From positions 62,001 through 126,000 of the forward strand of contig NZ_FOWN01000004.1 of NCBI RefSeq assembly GCF_900115465.1: a DNA stretch of 64,000 bases. The letters run 5' to 3'. The notes under the pieces are model-generated. The model searched no databases and had not been told where the DNA came from. It worked only from the letters and a program-made list of their open reading frames with translations. This document shows, piece after piece, positions 9,964 to 18,581 of this stretch (position 1 is the first letter of the stretch; each line of letters starts with the position of its first letter). Both the position numbers and the translations under genes were made by a program. This DNA is from Halolactibacillus alkaliphilus (GTDB lineage Bacteria; Bacillota; Bacilli; Bacillales; Amphibacillaceae).

Positions 9964-11040
9964 ATGATGCACAATATATCAATCACACAAACAAAAAACA
10001 ATAAACAAAAACCAAAAGATGAGGCGTTAGTTTTTGGTCGCCAATTTACTGATCACATGTTTCTCATGGATTATAAAGAAGGAGAAGGATGGTATGATGC
10101 ACGTATCGTCCCTTATCAACCACTTGAAATGGATCCAGCTGCGATGATTTTCCATTATGGACAAACCGTGTTCGAAGGACTCAAAGCTTACCGTACAAAG
10201 GATGATACGATACAATTGTTTCGTCCCGAAGAAAATGTTAAGCGTCTAAATCGCTCCAATGCACGTATGTGTATACCTGAAGTAGACGAGGATATAGCAC
10301 TTGAAGCAATTAAAACCCTTGTTGACCTTGATCGCGATTGGGTTCCTCATAAAGAAGGAACAAGCCTTTACATTCGTCCCTTTGTTATTGCTACTGAACC
10401 TTACTTAGGTGTATCGGCATCAAAAACATACACGTTCATGATTATTCTTTCACCTGTTGGTGCTTATTATGACGCAGGGATTGACCCTGTTAAGATTGCC
10501 GTTGAAAACGACTATATCCGTGCCGTAAAAGGAGGTACTGGAGAAGCAAAAACAGCCGGCAATTATGCTGGTAGTATGATTGCCCAAGAAAATGTAGCGA
10601 AAAAGGGTTATGCACAAGTACTCTGGCTAGATGGTCATGAGAAGAAATACATTGAAGAAGTAGGCAGCATGAATGTGTTCTTCAAAATTGACGGTAAAGT
10701 CATCACACCACATTTAAGTGGCAGTATCCTACCAGGTGTGACCCGAAAGTCGGTCATTCAGTTATTAATGGATTGGGGTATAGAAGTACAAGAGCGCCCG
10801 ATATTATTATCGGAAGTTTTAACCGCGCATGCGAATGGATTACTTGAAGAGGCTTTCGGTTCTGGGACAGCCGCCGTTATTTCTCCTATAGGCGAACTTT
10901 TCTACAACGAGACGTCTTATGTGATCAATAATCATCAAACCGGCGCTTTATCCAAACGGGTCTATGATACTTTAACAGGGATTCAATATGGGACAATAGT
11001 AGATCCACATGATTGGATTGTTAAAGTGAACCCTAAATAA
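9964..11040 (+). CDS. ilvE: Branched-chain amino acid aminotransferase
   Basis: PLP enzyme of fold type IV, 358 aa, that interconverts leucine, isoleucine and valine with their 2-oxo acids using glutamate or 2-oxoglutarate. Signatures are IFHYGQTVFEGLKAYR near the N-terminus, the PLP-lysine region GTGEAKTAGNYAGS, the LWLDGHEKKYIEEVGSMN segment and EEAFGSGTAAVISPI. GGGAG lies 6 bases before the first of two adjacent ATG codons. It is a single gene, next to proline and threonine/isoleucine genes but with its own promoter. A CodY-like box upstream fits branched-chain amino acid control. Confidence 0.96.
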   Translation: MMHNISITQTKNNKQKPKDEALVFGRQFTDHMFLMDYKEGEGWYDARIVPYQPLEMDPAAMIFHYGQTVFEGLKAYRTKDDTIQLFRPEENVKRLNRSNARMCIPEVDEDIALEAIKTLVDLDRDWVPHKEGTSLYIRPFVIATEPYLGVSASKTYTFMIILSPVGAYYDAGIDPVKIAVENDYIRAVKGGTGEAKTAGNYAGSMIAQENVAKKGYAQVLWLDGHEKKYIEEVGSMNVFFKIDGKVITPHLSGSILPGVTRKSVIQLLMDWGIEVQERPILLSEVLTAHANGLLEEAFGSGTAAVISPIGELFYNETSYVINNHQTGALSKRVYDTLTGIQYGTIVDPHDWIVKVNPK

Positions 11041-11062
11041 AAAGTTATCTGATTATTTTCGG

Positions 11063-11091
11063 TTGACATTCCTTGTTTGTTTTTAGATAAT
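11063..11091 (+). promoter_or_regulatory. Promoter of the proBA T-box transcript
   Basis: TTGACA (11063-11068), a 17-bp spacer and GATAAT (11086-11091): near-consensus SigA promoter directly upstream of the T-box leader. Confidence 0.85.
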
Positions 11092-11097
11092 AGGGAT

Positions 11098-11372
11098 ACA
11101 TCTAAATAGTGACGTTATAAAAAGAACCAGTAAATGATGAATATATGCTAGAGAGAGAAACGCAACAATGGGCTGAAACGTTTCTTCATATCCCTTCTCA
11201 TCGAACCTATTCTTATAGTCGTTAAGTAAAACTTAACCGCTCAATTATGTTGAGCGTTATCAAAAATGAGGGGACTCATCTTCTTTGAGTCAACAATGGT
11301 GGTACCGCGGAAACATGCCTTTTCGTCCATTGCATCAGTTCAGATGTGTGGAGAGAAGGCGTGTTTTCTTTA
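11098..11372 (+). ncRNA. Proline T-box leader (tRNA-sensing riboswitch) of proBA
   Basis: The leader has a Stem I region with AGTA and GGCTGAAA motifs. The specifier loop reads GAA-CCT-A with the codon CCT (proline) at 11206-11208. The T-box antiterminator sequence AATGGTGGTACCGCGG lies at 11295-11310. A terminator follows: 5' arm 11311-11324 pairs with 3' arm 11353-11366 through G-U-containing helices, then a T-rich tail. Uncharged tRNA-Pro would favour the antiterminator and switch on proB-proA. The specifier matches the downstream pathway, which supports the assignment strongly. Confidence 0.93.
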
Positions 11373-11421
11373 GTTATATCGTATTTTTGGATGAATGAAC
11401 AGAAAGAATGGTGAAGTGATT

Positions 11422-12546
11422 ATGATTGAAAAGCGTGTTGTGGTAAAAATCGGTAGCAGTTCGCTTACACAAAAAGATGGCGCTTTGTCCGTTAAAAAAT
11501 TAACGGAACACGCAGAAGCTATTGTCAAACTATTAGATGCCGGTATTGAAGTTGTATTAATCTCCTCAGGTGCTATTTCTGCAGGGTTTAGAGATTTAGG
11601 GTATTCTTCAAGACCAGTAACTGTTCAAGGCAAACAAGCTGCTGCTGCCGTTGGACAAGGCTTGTTAATTGAAGCATACAATCAAGCTTTTAAACGCCAT
11701 GGCTATGTCTCAGCTCAATTGCTCCTCACACGAGATGTTTTTACAAATAAAGAGCAATTCTCAAATGTTTATCAAACGATCACAGAATGCTTGAAACGTC
11801 GGGTAGTTCCAATCATCAATGAAAATGATTCTGTTGCTATCGACGAAATGACCTTTGGCGATAACGACATGTTATCGGCGCAAGTAAGTGGACTAGTCAA
11901 TGCAGATCAACTTATTTTGTTGACGGATGTTAATGGTATTTATGACAAAAATCCTGGTCAATTCTCTGATGCTAAGAGGTATAATCACCTTAGCTATATA
12001 TCAAACGAGTTAATTGCTGCAACAAGTCAAGACTCTTCTTCTAAAGTAGGCACAGGGGGAATGAAGTCTAAACTTATTGCTGCGCAACTTGCGACCAATG
12101 TAGGTGTTAATTGCTTTGTCGGTACTGGCACTGGTGTTAATAAACTGACAACTATTCTAAATGGAAGTGGAGACGGTACGTACATTGGTACTCGTGAAAC
12201 AGTACATGTGAGAAAGCATAAACAATGGATTGCTTATCACTCTGAACCATCTGGTCGTATTATCATTGATGAAGGTGCAAAGCGCGCGTTATTATCTGAT
12301 GGAAAAAGCTTACTTGCTGCCGGAATTATTGGAGTGGAGGAAGATTTCCCCGCTGATGCTGTCGTTAGTATTTACTTTAATCAGGATCAAATTGCAAAAG
12401 GCCAAGTCAATTACTCTGCTGAGCAATTAAAACAGGTGAGAGGCCTAAGCAGCCGTGAAGCTATGTTATTAACCGGTTGTACGCACCCAGAAGTGGTGCA
12501 CCGAAATAATTTAATCTTAACTATTCAGGAGGGAACTTATCAATGA
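11422..12546 (+). CDS. proB: Glutamate 5-kinase
   Basis: ProB phosphorylates glutamate with ATP in the first step of proline synthesis. The ATG at 11422 (374 aa) is preferred over one at 11395 because GGTGA lies about 8 bases upstream and the protein then begins [16 protein letters not shown], as in the family. An amino-acid-kinase domain (about 1-255) has [26 protein letters not shown] and the GTGGMKSK loop. A PUA RNA-binding-like domain (about 275-365) follows with [14 protein letters not shown]. Its stop overlaps the proA start by 4 bp. It is controlled by the proline T-box upstream. Confidence 0.96.
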   Translation: MIEKRVVVKIGSSSLTQKDGALSVKKLTEHAEAIVKLLDAGIEVVLISSGAISAGFRDLGYSSRPVTVQGKQAAAAVGQGLLIEAYNQAFKRHGYVSAQLLLTRDVFTNKEQFSNVYQTITECLKRRVVPIINENDSVAIDEMTFGDNDMLSAQVSGLVNADQLILLTDVNGIYDKNPGQFSDAKRYNHLSYISNELIAATSQDSSSKVGTGGMKSKLIAAQLATNVGVNCFVGTGTGVNKLTTILNGSGDGTYIGTRETVHVRKHKQWIAYHSEPSGRIIIDEGAKRALLSDGKSLLAAGIIGVEEDFPADAVVSIYFNQDQIAKGQVNYSAEQLKQVRGLSSREAMLLTGCTHPEVVHRNNLILTIQEGTYQ

Positions 12547-13790
12547 CGACTTTAGATACTTTAGGAAAACAAGCAAAAGAAACAACGCTTTTATTACAAC
12601 AAGCAACCACAGAAGAAAAAAATGCCGCCCTACTAAAAATCGCCGACGTACTCATCGAACGTCAAGAAGAGATTTTAGTTGAAAACGAAAAAGACTTAGT
12701 AAACGCAAAAGACAAAGGCATCAGCGACTCGGTTATTGACCGCATTCGACTAACAGAAGAACGAATAAAGCAGATGGCAGATGCACTCCGTGAACTAACA
12801 CATTTAGCTGATCCCATCGGTGAAGTACTTGAAGCATTTACACGCCCCAATGGCCTGGAGATTGAGAAAGTCGCTGTACCGATTGGTGTTGTTGGGATGA
12901 TTTATGAGGCGCGACCAAATGTTACCATTGATGCAGCCAGTCTCTGTCTAAAAACAGGCAACGCAGTCATCCTACGTGGAAGTTCATCAGCAATTTACTC
13001 AAATATTGCGCTTGTGAGCGTCATTAGAGAAGCGCTATCCCTTACAAGCTTACCTGTTAATAGCGTTCAGTTAATTGAAGATACATCAAGAGAAACCGCA
13101 GAAAAAATGTTTAGATTAAATGATTACTTAGATGTACTCATTCCACGTGGCAGCAAAAACCTCATTGATACAGTCGTAAGAAAATCATCTGTTCCTGTAT
13201 TAGAAACGGGCGCAGGCAATTGCCATATGTACATCGACCATGATGCTGATGAGAAAATGGCTGTCGAACTTGTTATTAACGCAAAGACACAACGTCCGTC
13301 TGTTTGTAATGCGATTGAGACCGTCCTCATACATCAATCATGGTTTGATGTACACGGGAAAACGTTAATCCATCAACTAAACTCTAATGGCGTCCTTATC
13401 CATGGAGATCAGAAAGTGAAAAATGAAAATCCTGCCGTTCTTTTAGCTACAGATGAAGATTATGCTACAGAATATTTAGATTTAGAAATCGCAATGAAAG
13501 TTGTGCAGTCAACGGATGAAGCTATTAAACATATCAATTATTACGGCACCAAACACTCAGAAGCTATTATTTCAAACACGGACACACATGTCTTAGCCTT
13601 TCTTAATGATGTTGATGCCGCTTGTGTCTATCACAATGCCTCAACACGATTTACTGATGGATTTGAATTCGGTTTCGGTGCAGAAATCGGTATTAGCACT
13701 CAAAAACTTCACGCGCGCGGACCAATGGGCTTAAAAGCTTTAACTTCAACAAAATATTTGTTAAGAGGCCAAGGTCAATATAAAAAATAA
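12543..13790 (+). CDS. proA: Gamma-glutamyl phosphate reductase
   Basis: ProA reduces gamma-glutamyl phosphate with NADPH to glutamate semialdehyde, the second step of proline synthesis. The 415-aa protein belongs to the aldehyde dehydrogenase superfamily. The catalytic cysteine is Cys255 in [12 protein letters not shown]. Other signatures are [20 protein letters not shown] and the C-terminal [21 protein letters not shown], written here only in part as motifs. It is translationally coupled to proB (ATGA overlap, AGGAGG upstream). No proC is present in the window. Confidence 0.96.
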   Translation: MTTLDTLGKQAKETTLLLQQATTEEKNAALLKIADVLIERQEEILVENEKDLVNAKDKGISDSVIDRIRLTEERIKQMADALRELTHLADPIGEVLEAFTRPNGLEIEKVAVPIGVVGMIYEARPNVTIDAASLCLKTGNAVILRGSSSAIYSNIALVSVIREALSLTSLPVNSVQLIEDTSRETAEKMFRLNDYLDVLIPRGSKNLIDTVVRKSSVPVLETGAGNCHMYIDHDADEKMAVELVINAKTQRPSVCNAIETVLIHQSWFDVHGKTLIHQLNSNGVLIHGDQKVKNENPAVLLATDEDYATEYLDLEIAMKVVQSTDEAIKHINYYGTKHSEAIISNTDTHVLAFLNDVDAACVYHNASTRFTDGFEFGFGAEIGISTQKLHARGPMGLKALTSTKYLLRGQGQYKK

Positions 13791-13872
13791 GCGTGACGCA
13801 ATTTATTAGTGAAATTCGTTACTATTTAAGTTAAAATAATCATCGTATGAAACAATAAACAAGGAGTGACAC

Positions 13873-14802
13873 ATGTTGAGTAAAACATTAATTTTCGGAC
13901 ATAAAAATCCAGACACAGATACGATTGCCTCAGCAATTAGCTATGCGTATTTAAAAGAGCAGCTTGGTGAAGAAGTAGAGGCTGTCTCATTAGGAGACAT
14001 TAGCAAAGAAACAGCCTATGCTCTAGACTACTTTGGTGTTAAAGCGCCGCGTATCGTGAAAACGGTAAAAAACGAAGTTGATCATGTCATTTTAGTTGAT
14101 CATAACGAAAGACAACAAAGCGTGAGTGACCTAAACGAAGTCAAAGTAAAAGAAGTGATTGACCATCACCGTATCGCTAATTTTGAAACGTCAGATCCGG
14201 TATACTATCGAGCTGAACCGGTAGGTTGTACTGCCACTATTTTAAATAAATTATTTAAAGAAAAAGGCGTAACTATTCCAAAGCACATTGCAGGTTTAAT
14301 GTTATCAGCGATTGTATCTGATTCTTTATTATTTAAATCTCCAACTTGTACTACAGAAGATATCGCTGCTGCTAAAGAACTAGAAGTCATCGCTAAGGTT
14401 GATGTGAATGTTTATGGATTAGATATGTTAAAAGCAGGCGCTGACCTTAGTGATAAATCAGTTGACGATTTACTAACACTTGACGCTAAACCCTTTAAAA
14501 TGGGCGGATATGCAGTAGAAGTGGCACAAGTAAATACAGTTGACCCAAGTGAATTATTAGGGAAAAAAGAGGCCATTAAAACAGCTATTAGAGGGGTCAT
14601 TTCAGAGCGTGAGCTCGACTTATTTGTTTTCTTGATTACGGATATTTTAACAAACGATTCCGTTGTCATTGCTTTAGGTGAACAACAAGCAGCTGTTAAT
14701 ACGGCTTTTGATATTACCTTAGAAGATGATACGGCCATTTTAAAAGGTGTTGTTTCTCGTAAAAAGCAAGTTGTCCCTCAACTAACCGATACTCTATCAT
14801 AA
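13873..14802 (+). CDS. ppaC: Manganese-dependent inorganic pyrophosphatase (family II)
   Basis: PpaC hydrolyses pyrophosphate and so drives biosynthetic reactions. The 309-aa DHH-superfamily protein has metal-ligand motifs GHKNPDTDT near the N-terminus, VDHNE (about residue 77) and DHHRI (about 97), plus the C-terminal DHHA2 domain ending in [10 protein letters not shown], whose Arg-Lys-Lys binds substrate. It is a stand-alone gene with AAGGAG before the ATG and a strong terminator. Nothing unusual in length or motifs. Confidence 0.96.
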   Translation: MLSKTLIFGHKNPDTDTIASAISYAYLKEQLGEEVEAVSLGDISKETAYALDYFGVKAPRIVKTVKNEVDHVILVDHNERQQSVSDLNEVKVKEVIDHHRIANFETSDPVYYRAEPVGCTATILNKLFKEKGVTIPKHIAGLMLSAIVSDSLLFKSPTCTTEDIAAAKELEVIAKVDVNVYGLDMLKAGADLSDKSVDDLLTLDAKPFKMGGYAVEVAQVNTVDPSELLGKKEAIKTAIRGVISERELDLFVFLITDILTNDSVVIALGEQQAAVNTAFDITLEDDTAILKGVVSRKKQVVPQLTDTLS

Positions 14803-14808
14803 AACGAT

Positions 14809-14847
14809 AAAGAGAAGTCCTTATTTCTATGCGACTTCTCTTTTTTT
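14809..14847 (+). terminator. ppaC terminator
   Basis: 11-bp perfect stem (14809-14819 with 14833-14843) followed by a T-run to 14847. Confidence 0.92.
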
Positions 14848-14920
14848 ATAAATCACACACTTAACATACTATCAATGTCCTGATTAGACGCTATGTTAAG
14901 AAATAATAAGGTCAAGCAAC

Positions 14921-15030
14921 TGTTATAATCACTGTTATACTTTCGCTGCATACTTTCGTGTTATATAACAGAAAGCGTTCTGTTGATATTTATTTTTTCA
15001 GAATTATTCCCGTTTTGTGAAAATTATGAT
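14921..15030 (+). promoter_or_regulatory. ilvA upstream region: extended -10, overlapping dyads, CodY-like box
   Basis: An extended -10 (TG-T-TATAAT) lies at 14921-14929. Overlapping dyads follow: 14953-14975 (CTTTC-G-TGTTAT / ATAACA-GAAAG) and 14968-14983 (ACAGAA-AGCG-TTCTGT). The sequence at 15011-15025 matches the CodY consensus at 12 of 15 positions. TATGAT at 15025-15030 could be an alternative -10. This is a mix of possible regulatory elements; only the dyads themselves are certain. Confidence 0.4.
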
Positions 15031-15076
15031 AGGATAGAAGGTACTATTATTTATCAAGCGGGAAGGAATGTATGCT

Positions 15077-16333
15077 ATGCCTACAGAAAAACCAATCGAT
15101 GTGAAAGATATTATCATTGCACACCAACGTATTAAAGATGTTGTCACAAAAACACCACTCCTTCTTGATCCTATTCTATCAGAAAAATATGACTGCAACG
15201 TTTATTTAAAACGAGAAGATTTACAAGTGGTACGTTCTTTTAAAATCCGGGGTGCGTATAATTTTATGCAGAGTTTAACTGAAGATGATTTAAAAAACGG
15301 GGTTGTTTGTGCCAGCGCAGGCAATCACGCACAAGGTGTGGCCTACTCTTGTAAAGCAATGAACATTAAAGGCACCATTTTCATGCCAACAACTACCCCG
15401 AGACAAAAAGTAGATCGAGTGCAGTTTTTCGGCGGGAATGCTGTCGATGTCATTTTAACGGGTGACACATTTGACGATGCGAGCGATGAATCGAAGAAAT
15501 TTTGTCAAGATAATAAGATGACGTTTATTCATCCATTTGATGATGAACGAACGATTGCAGGTCAAGGAACCGTCGGACTAGAAATATTAGAAGCGCTCAA
15601 CGAGCCAATATCACATATGTTTATGTCTGTTGGGGGCGGTGGCCTCATTTCGGGTGTGGCCACTTACGTGAAAAACATCAGTCCTGAGACGAAAATTATT
15701 GGTGTTGAGCCCGCTGGAGCCGCTTCAATGCAAGCGTCCTTTAAAGCTAATAAAGTCGTTAAGCTAAATTATGTGGATAAATTTGTAGATGGCGCAAGTG
15801 TCAAGCGGATAGGCGATAAGACATTTAAAATTGCAAAACCTTTAGTCGATGGCTTTGCGACTATACCTGAAGGGCGCATTTGCACAACGATGCTCGACTT
15901 GTACAATGAAAATGCCATTGTAACTGAGCCGGCAGGTGCGATGCCTGTTAGCGCATTAGAGGATTATCAGGATGAGATTAAAGGTAAGAATGTTGTGGTG
16001 ATTGTGAGCGGTGGTAATAATGATATTGACCGCATGCAAGATATTAAAGAACGCTCACTCATTTACGAAGGGTATAAACACTATTTTATTGTCAGCTTCC
16101 CGCAACGGGCGGGGGCGTTGCGCTCATTCTTAACCGACGTACTAGGTAAGGATGATGATATTACTCGGTTTGAGTATACAAAGAAAAACAACCGTGACCG
16201 AGGGCCAGTACTAGTCGGCGTCGAACTTAAATATAAAGAAGACTACGAACCATTAATTAAGCGCATGCATGAAAAAGGATTTAGCTATATTGAAATAAAT
16301 AAGGATCAGGATTTATTTCAACTCCTTATTTAA
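15077..16333 (+). CDS. ilvA: Threonine dehydratase (biosynthetic, short-ACT form)
   Basis: IlvA deaminates threonine to 2-oxobutyrate, committing it to isoleucine synthesis. The ATG at 15077 (418 aa) is preferred to one at 15068, which sits only 1 base after GGAAGGA. The PLP catalytic domain has the Schiff-base lysine in RSFKIRGAYN, SAGNHAQGVAYS, the glycine loop SVGGGGLISG and VVSGGNND. The C-terminal 90 residues (YKHYFIVSFPQRAGALRSFL) are a single ACT-like regulatory domain, as in Bacillus IlvA, shorter than the two-ACT E. coli enzyme. A terminator follows. Confidence 0.95.
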   Translation: MPTEKPIDVKDIIIAHQRIKDVVTKTPLLLDPILSEKYDCNVYLKREDLQVVRSFKIRGAYNFMQSLTEDDLKNGVVCASAGNHAQGVAYSCKAMNIKGTIFMPTTTPRQKVDRVQFFGGNAVDVILTGDTFDDASDESKKFCQDNKMTFIHPFDDERTIAGQGTVGLEILEALNEPISHMFMSVGGGGLISGVATYVKNISPETKIIGVEPAGAASMQASFKANKVVKLNYVDKFVDGASVKRIGDKTFKIAKPLVDGFATIPEGRICTTMLDLYNENAIVTEPAGAMPVSALEDYQDEIKGKNVVVIVSGGNNDIDRMQDIKERSLIYEGYKHYFIVSFPQRAGALRSFLTDVLGKDDDITRFEYTKKNNRDRGPVLVGVELKYKEDYEPLIKRMHEKGFSYIEINKDQDLFQLLI

Positions 16334-16361
16334 TGGTCAAAAGTATGCTATAATCTAAAGG

Positions 16362-16387
16362 AGAGGTGGCTTTCACCTCTTTTTTTC
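16362..16387 (+). terminator. ilvA terminator
   Basis: AGAGGTG, loop GCTTT, CACCTCT, followed directly by a T-run. Confidence 0.88.
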
Positions 16388-16462
16388 ATGTTTAATATTA
16401 CTAAAAGAATGGTATAACTTAATGGTGTACGTCTGAATAATGTAAGATGGAGGTTTAAAATA

Positions 16463-16618
16463 TTGAAAATTAAAATGCTTGTGCAATCACAGTATAAATC
16501 CGAATTGTTACGAGAAGGCAAAGTTTACGATGTAAAAGAAGAAACCGCTAAACGTTGGATCGAAAGTAAACTAGCGGTAGATGCCTCAACCGAAACTAGC
16601 TCAAAGACTATCAAGTAG
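16463..16618 (+). CDS. Small basic protein of 51 aa, unknown function
   Basis: The TTG start is supported by a strong GATGGAGGT site 9 bases upstream. The product starts MKIKMLVQSQYKSELL and contains EGKVYDVKEETAKRWIESKLA, then a Ser/Thr-rich tail. The pattern (short beta strand, then a 'G-x-x-Y-x-V, acidic, A-K-R-W-I' helix) resembles small phage-like or stress proteins whose exact role is not known. Its last 18 bases overlap the 3' end of convergent yqxD, so it has to be tolerated by both genes. The coding pattern and ribosome-binding site are good; function is unassigned. Confidence 0.6.
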   Translation: MKIKMLVQSQYKSELLREGKVYDVKEETAKRWIESKLAVDASTETSSKTIK

Positions 16619-17041
16619 TTGAGTGAATGTCGCAGTAAAGAGTCGGCGATCTTCATCACTGTATGGTTTAGGTCCTTTCATACGTCCACCTGATTTCCTC
16701 ACTTGACTAGAGAGGTAACGGGATTGCAGCAACTGTTCGATAGTGTCTTTCTCATAAGCGAAACCTTTTGGATGTATGACGCATGACGCCTTAGCTAATG
16801 CTAAAGAAGCAAGGCCATAATCCGCCGTAATTAAATGATCACTTCTTGTTAAGTGGCGCATAATCCGATAATCAGTTGCTTCTTTTTCTTGATCAACATA
16901 GATGACTTTTACATGCTCTGGTAAAGGTTTTACACTGTAATGCGCATAACTTTTTACTAACGTCACGCCCTGATTATATTCACCTGCAATTTTAATTATT
17001 TGATCAGTTACTGGACAGCTATCAGCATCTACAAAAATCAT
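16601..17041 (-). CDS. yqxD: YqxD/YaiI-family protein (DUF188, UPF0178), PIN-like fold
   Basis: Conserved 146-aa protein. It opens MIFVDADSCPVTDQIIKIA and has EKEATDYRIMRHL, LITADYGLASLALAK (acidic positions typical of PIN-like nuclease folds) and the C-terminal KSGGRMKGPKPYS...DRRLF signature of the family. Biochemical function is not established. It is transcribed away from cvfB, with a 10-bp-arm dyad between them, and it overlaps the small convergent gene on the other strand. Confidence 0.9.
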   Translation of the reverse strand: MIFVDADSCPVTDQIIKIAGEYNQGVTLVKSYAHYSVKPLPEHVKVIYVDQEKEATDYRIMRHLTRSDHLITADYGLASLALAKASCVIHPKGFAYEKDTIEQLLQSRYLSSQVRKSGGRMKGPKPYSDEDRRLFTATFTQLLDSL

Positions 17042-17063
17042 AAAAAATCATCACCCCTTATTG

Positions 17064-17088
17064 TACTATAACAACATCTGTTATAGTA
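17064..17088. promoter_or_regulatory. Dyad between divergent yqxD and cvfB
   Basis: TACTATAACA, spacer ACATC, TGTTATAGTA: perfect 10-bp arms. Each strand carries TATAGT, so it could hold back-to-back -10 elements, an operator, or both. Confidence 0.45.
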
Positions 17089-17135
17089 TAGAATATGTAT
17101 AAAGTATAAATACAATAAAGACAGGAGTCAATGCT

Positions 17136-18023
17136 ATGGAAAACTATTTACCAGGAGATATTACAACATTAGTCGTTAAGCGTGTCATTGAAACGGGGTA
17201 CGTATTAACAGCATCTGATCGCGAAGCGCTTGAGGTTTTGATGCATGAGAACGAGGCAGGTGAAAACAAACTTGTCGAAGGTGATGAGGTAGAAGTATAC
17301 CTTTATCATGATAAGCAGAAGCAATTAATCGCAACAACAACGTTACCACATATCACGACAGATGTTTTTGACTGGGCTGAGGTGACAGAAGTAAAACCAG
17401 GTCTCGGTGTGTTTGTGGACATTGGTACATCAAAACATGTCCTTGTCTCATACGACGATTTACCTGAACATATGTCAGCTTGGCCAACTATTGGTGATAT
17501 GCTGTATGTGACATTAAAACACGACAAAAACAATCGGTTACTCGCTGACCCAGTGACTGAAGCAGATTTTGAAGGGAATTGGGATTTAGCTACAGATGAA
17601 CTATTCAATCAAGATATTGCTGGTCGCGTCTTTCGAAGTGGTAAAGAAGGCGCTGTTGTCATTACTGATGATGGCTATCGAGGATTTATTCACCATAGCG
17701 AACGCAAAAGAGAGCCGCGTATTGGTGAATGGGTTGAAGGTCGCGTCATTAAGGTGAAACCAGATGGATCGTTGAATATGTCACTCCTTCCACGTAAACA
17801 AGAAGCTCAAGAAGTGGATGCGGAGAAATTGTACAATTACATGTCAGCCCACGATGGTATGATGCCATTCACAAATAAAACAGATCCAGAGTTACTTCGG
17901 GCAACATTTGATATGAGTAAAGCTGCTTTTAAACGTGCGATTGGAAAATTACTAAAAGATCGTTTAATTATCTTAGAAGAAGACCGGATTATTTTGGCAA
18001 ATTCCGAAAATAGCCCTTCATAA
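17136..18023 (+). CDS. cvfB: CvfB-type S1 RNA-binding protein
   Basis: The 295-aa protein matches CvfB (YitL in Bacillus): tandem S1-like OB folds (about 1-60, 65-140 with GLGVFVDIGTSKHVLVSYDDLP, and 145-215 with GAVVITDDGYRGFIHHSE and GRVIKVKPDGSLNMSL) and a C-terminal winged helix (about 228-290, FDMSKAAFKRAIGKLLKDRLI). In Staphylococcus aureus CvfB binds RNA and influences virulence-gene expression; the target here is unknown. GACAGGAG precedes the ATG. It appears monocistronic. Confidence 0.92.
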   Translation: MENYLPGDITTLVVKRVIETGYVLTASDREALEVLMHENEAGENKLVEGDEVEVYLYHDKQKQLIATTTLPHITTDVFDWAEVTEVKPGLGVFVDIGTSKHVLVSYDDLPEHMSAWPTIGDMLYVTLKHDKNNRLLADPVTEADFEGNWDLATDELFNQDIAGRVFRSGKEGAVVITDDGYRGFIHHSERKREPRIGEWVEGRVIKVKPDGSLNMSLLPRKQEAQEVDAEKLYNYMSAHDGMMPFTNKTDPELLRATFDMSKAAFKRAIGKLLKDRLIILEEDRIILANSENSPS

Positions 18024-18161
18024 ATTTCCAAAAAGTTTAATTTTTATTCAAACCACATGTAGGACTACAGTCACGTTGTGAAATTTTTTTTGAATTTTTT
18101 CTTCCTATTATATATATAAAGTTTTTATATCCGTTATCGACTCACTTCAAGTCAAAATTAT

Positions 18162-18190
18162 TTGAATGCCGTCGATATAATCGCTATAAT
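18162..18190 (+). promoter_or_regulatory. V-ATPase operon promoter
   Basis: TTGAAT, 17-bp spacer, TATAAT (18185-18190): a near-consensus SigA promoter 65 bp before ntpF. A 7-bp inverted repeat (AAGCTTT / AAAGCTT, 18202-18208 and 18221-18227) lies in the leader. Confidence 0.85.
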
Positions 18191-18254
18191 AGTATTGCTT
18201 GAAGCTTTTTAGACTTTTTTAAAGCTTGCTGAATGATTGGGGGTGCATAAGAAA

Positions 18255-18581
18255 ATGAGTGTTAATACCATTGATCAAGTAAAACAAATCGAGCGTGAAG
18301 CGATTGAATTAGAGCGCGAATACGATCAACAATTAAAACAGATCGAACAACAGACAGAAAAGACCATCCAAGAAATGAAAGAAAAGGTAGATAAAGACCT
18401 ACAAACTTTCAGTGTGGAACAGTCAAAAATGAAAGAAGAAAAGCTAGATAAGTTGAAAGCTTCTATTAAAGAAGAAGAAGATCAAGCCGTTAATCAATTA
18501 GAATCTAACTTTAAAGAAAAAGAAGATAAATTGGTTGATGCGGTCATTGAGGAGGTTATGAGGACATATGGCAATAGCTAA
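18255..18581 (+). CDS. ntpF: V-type ATPase peripheral-stalk subunit (NtpF / subunit G-H type)
   Basis: A 108-aa, highly charged protein predicted to be one long alpha-helical coiled coil (dense Glu/Lys/Gln heptads from IDQVKQIEREAIELERE onward). It occupies the first place of the operon, as ntpF does in Enterococcus hirae, and would pair with NtpE as the stator stalk. The ATG at 18255 is used because GGGGGTG lies 9-10 bases upstream; an in-frame TTG at 18237 has no site. It overlaps ntpI by 14 bp. Identity rests on position and composition rather than sequence motifs. Confidence 0.85.
   Translation: MSVNTIDQVKQIEREAIELEREYDQQLKQIEQQTEKTIQEMKEKVDKDLQTFSVEQSKMKEEKLDKLKASIKEEEDQAVNQLESNFKEKEDKLVDAVIEEVMRTYGNS

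Noticed and set aside
14412-14738. 108-aa minus-strand frame within ppaC
   Set aside because: Antisense shadow of ppaC with no ribosome-binding site and atypical composition.
14968-14983. Catabolite-responsive (cre) site ahead of ilvA
   Set aside because: Only the central AAGCG fits; four of the constrained consensus positions differ. Kept as an unassigned dyad.
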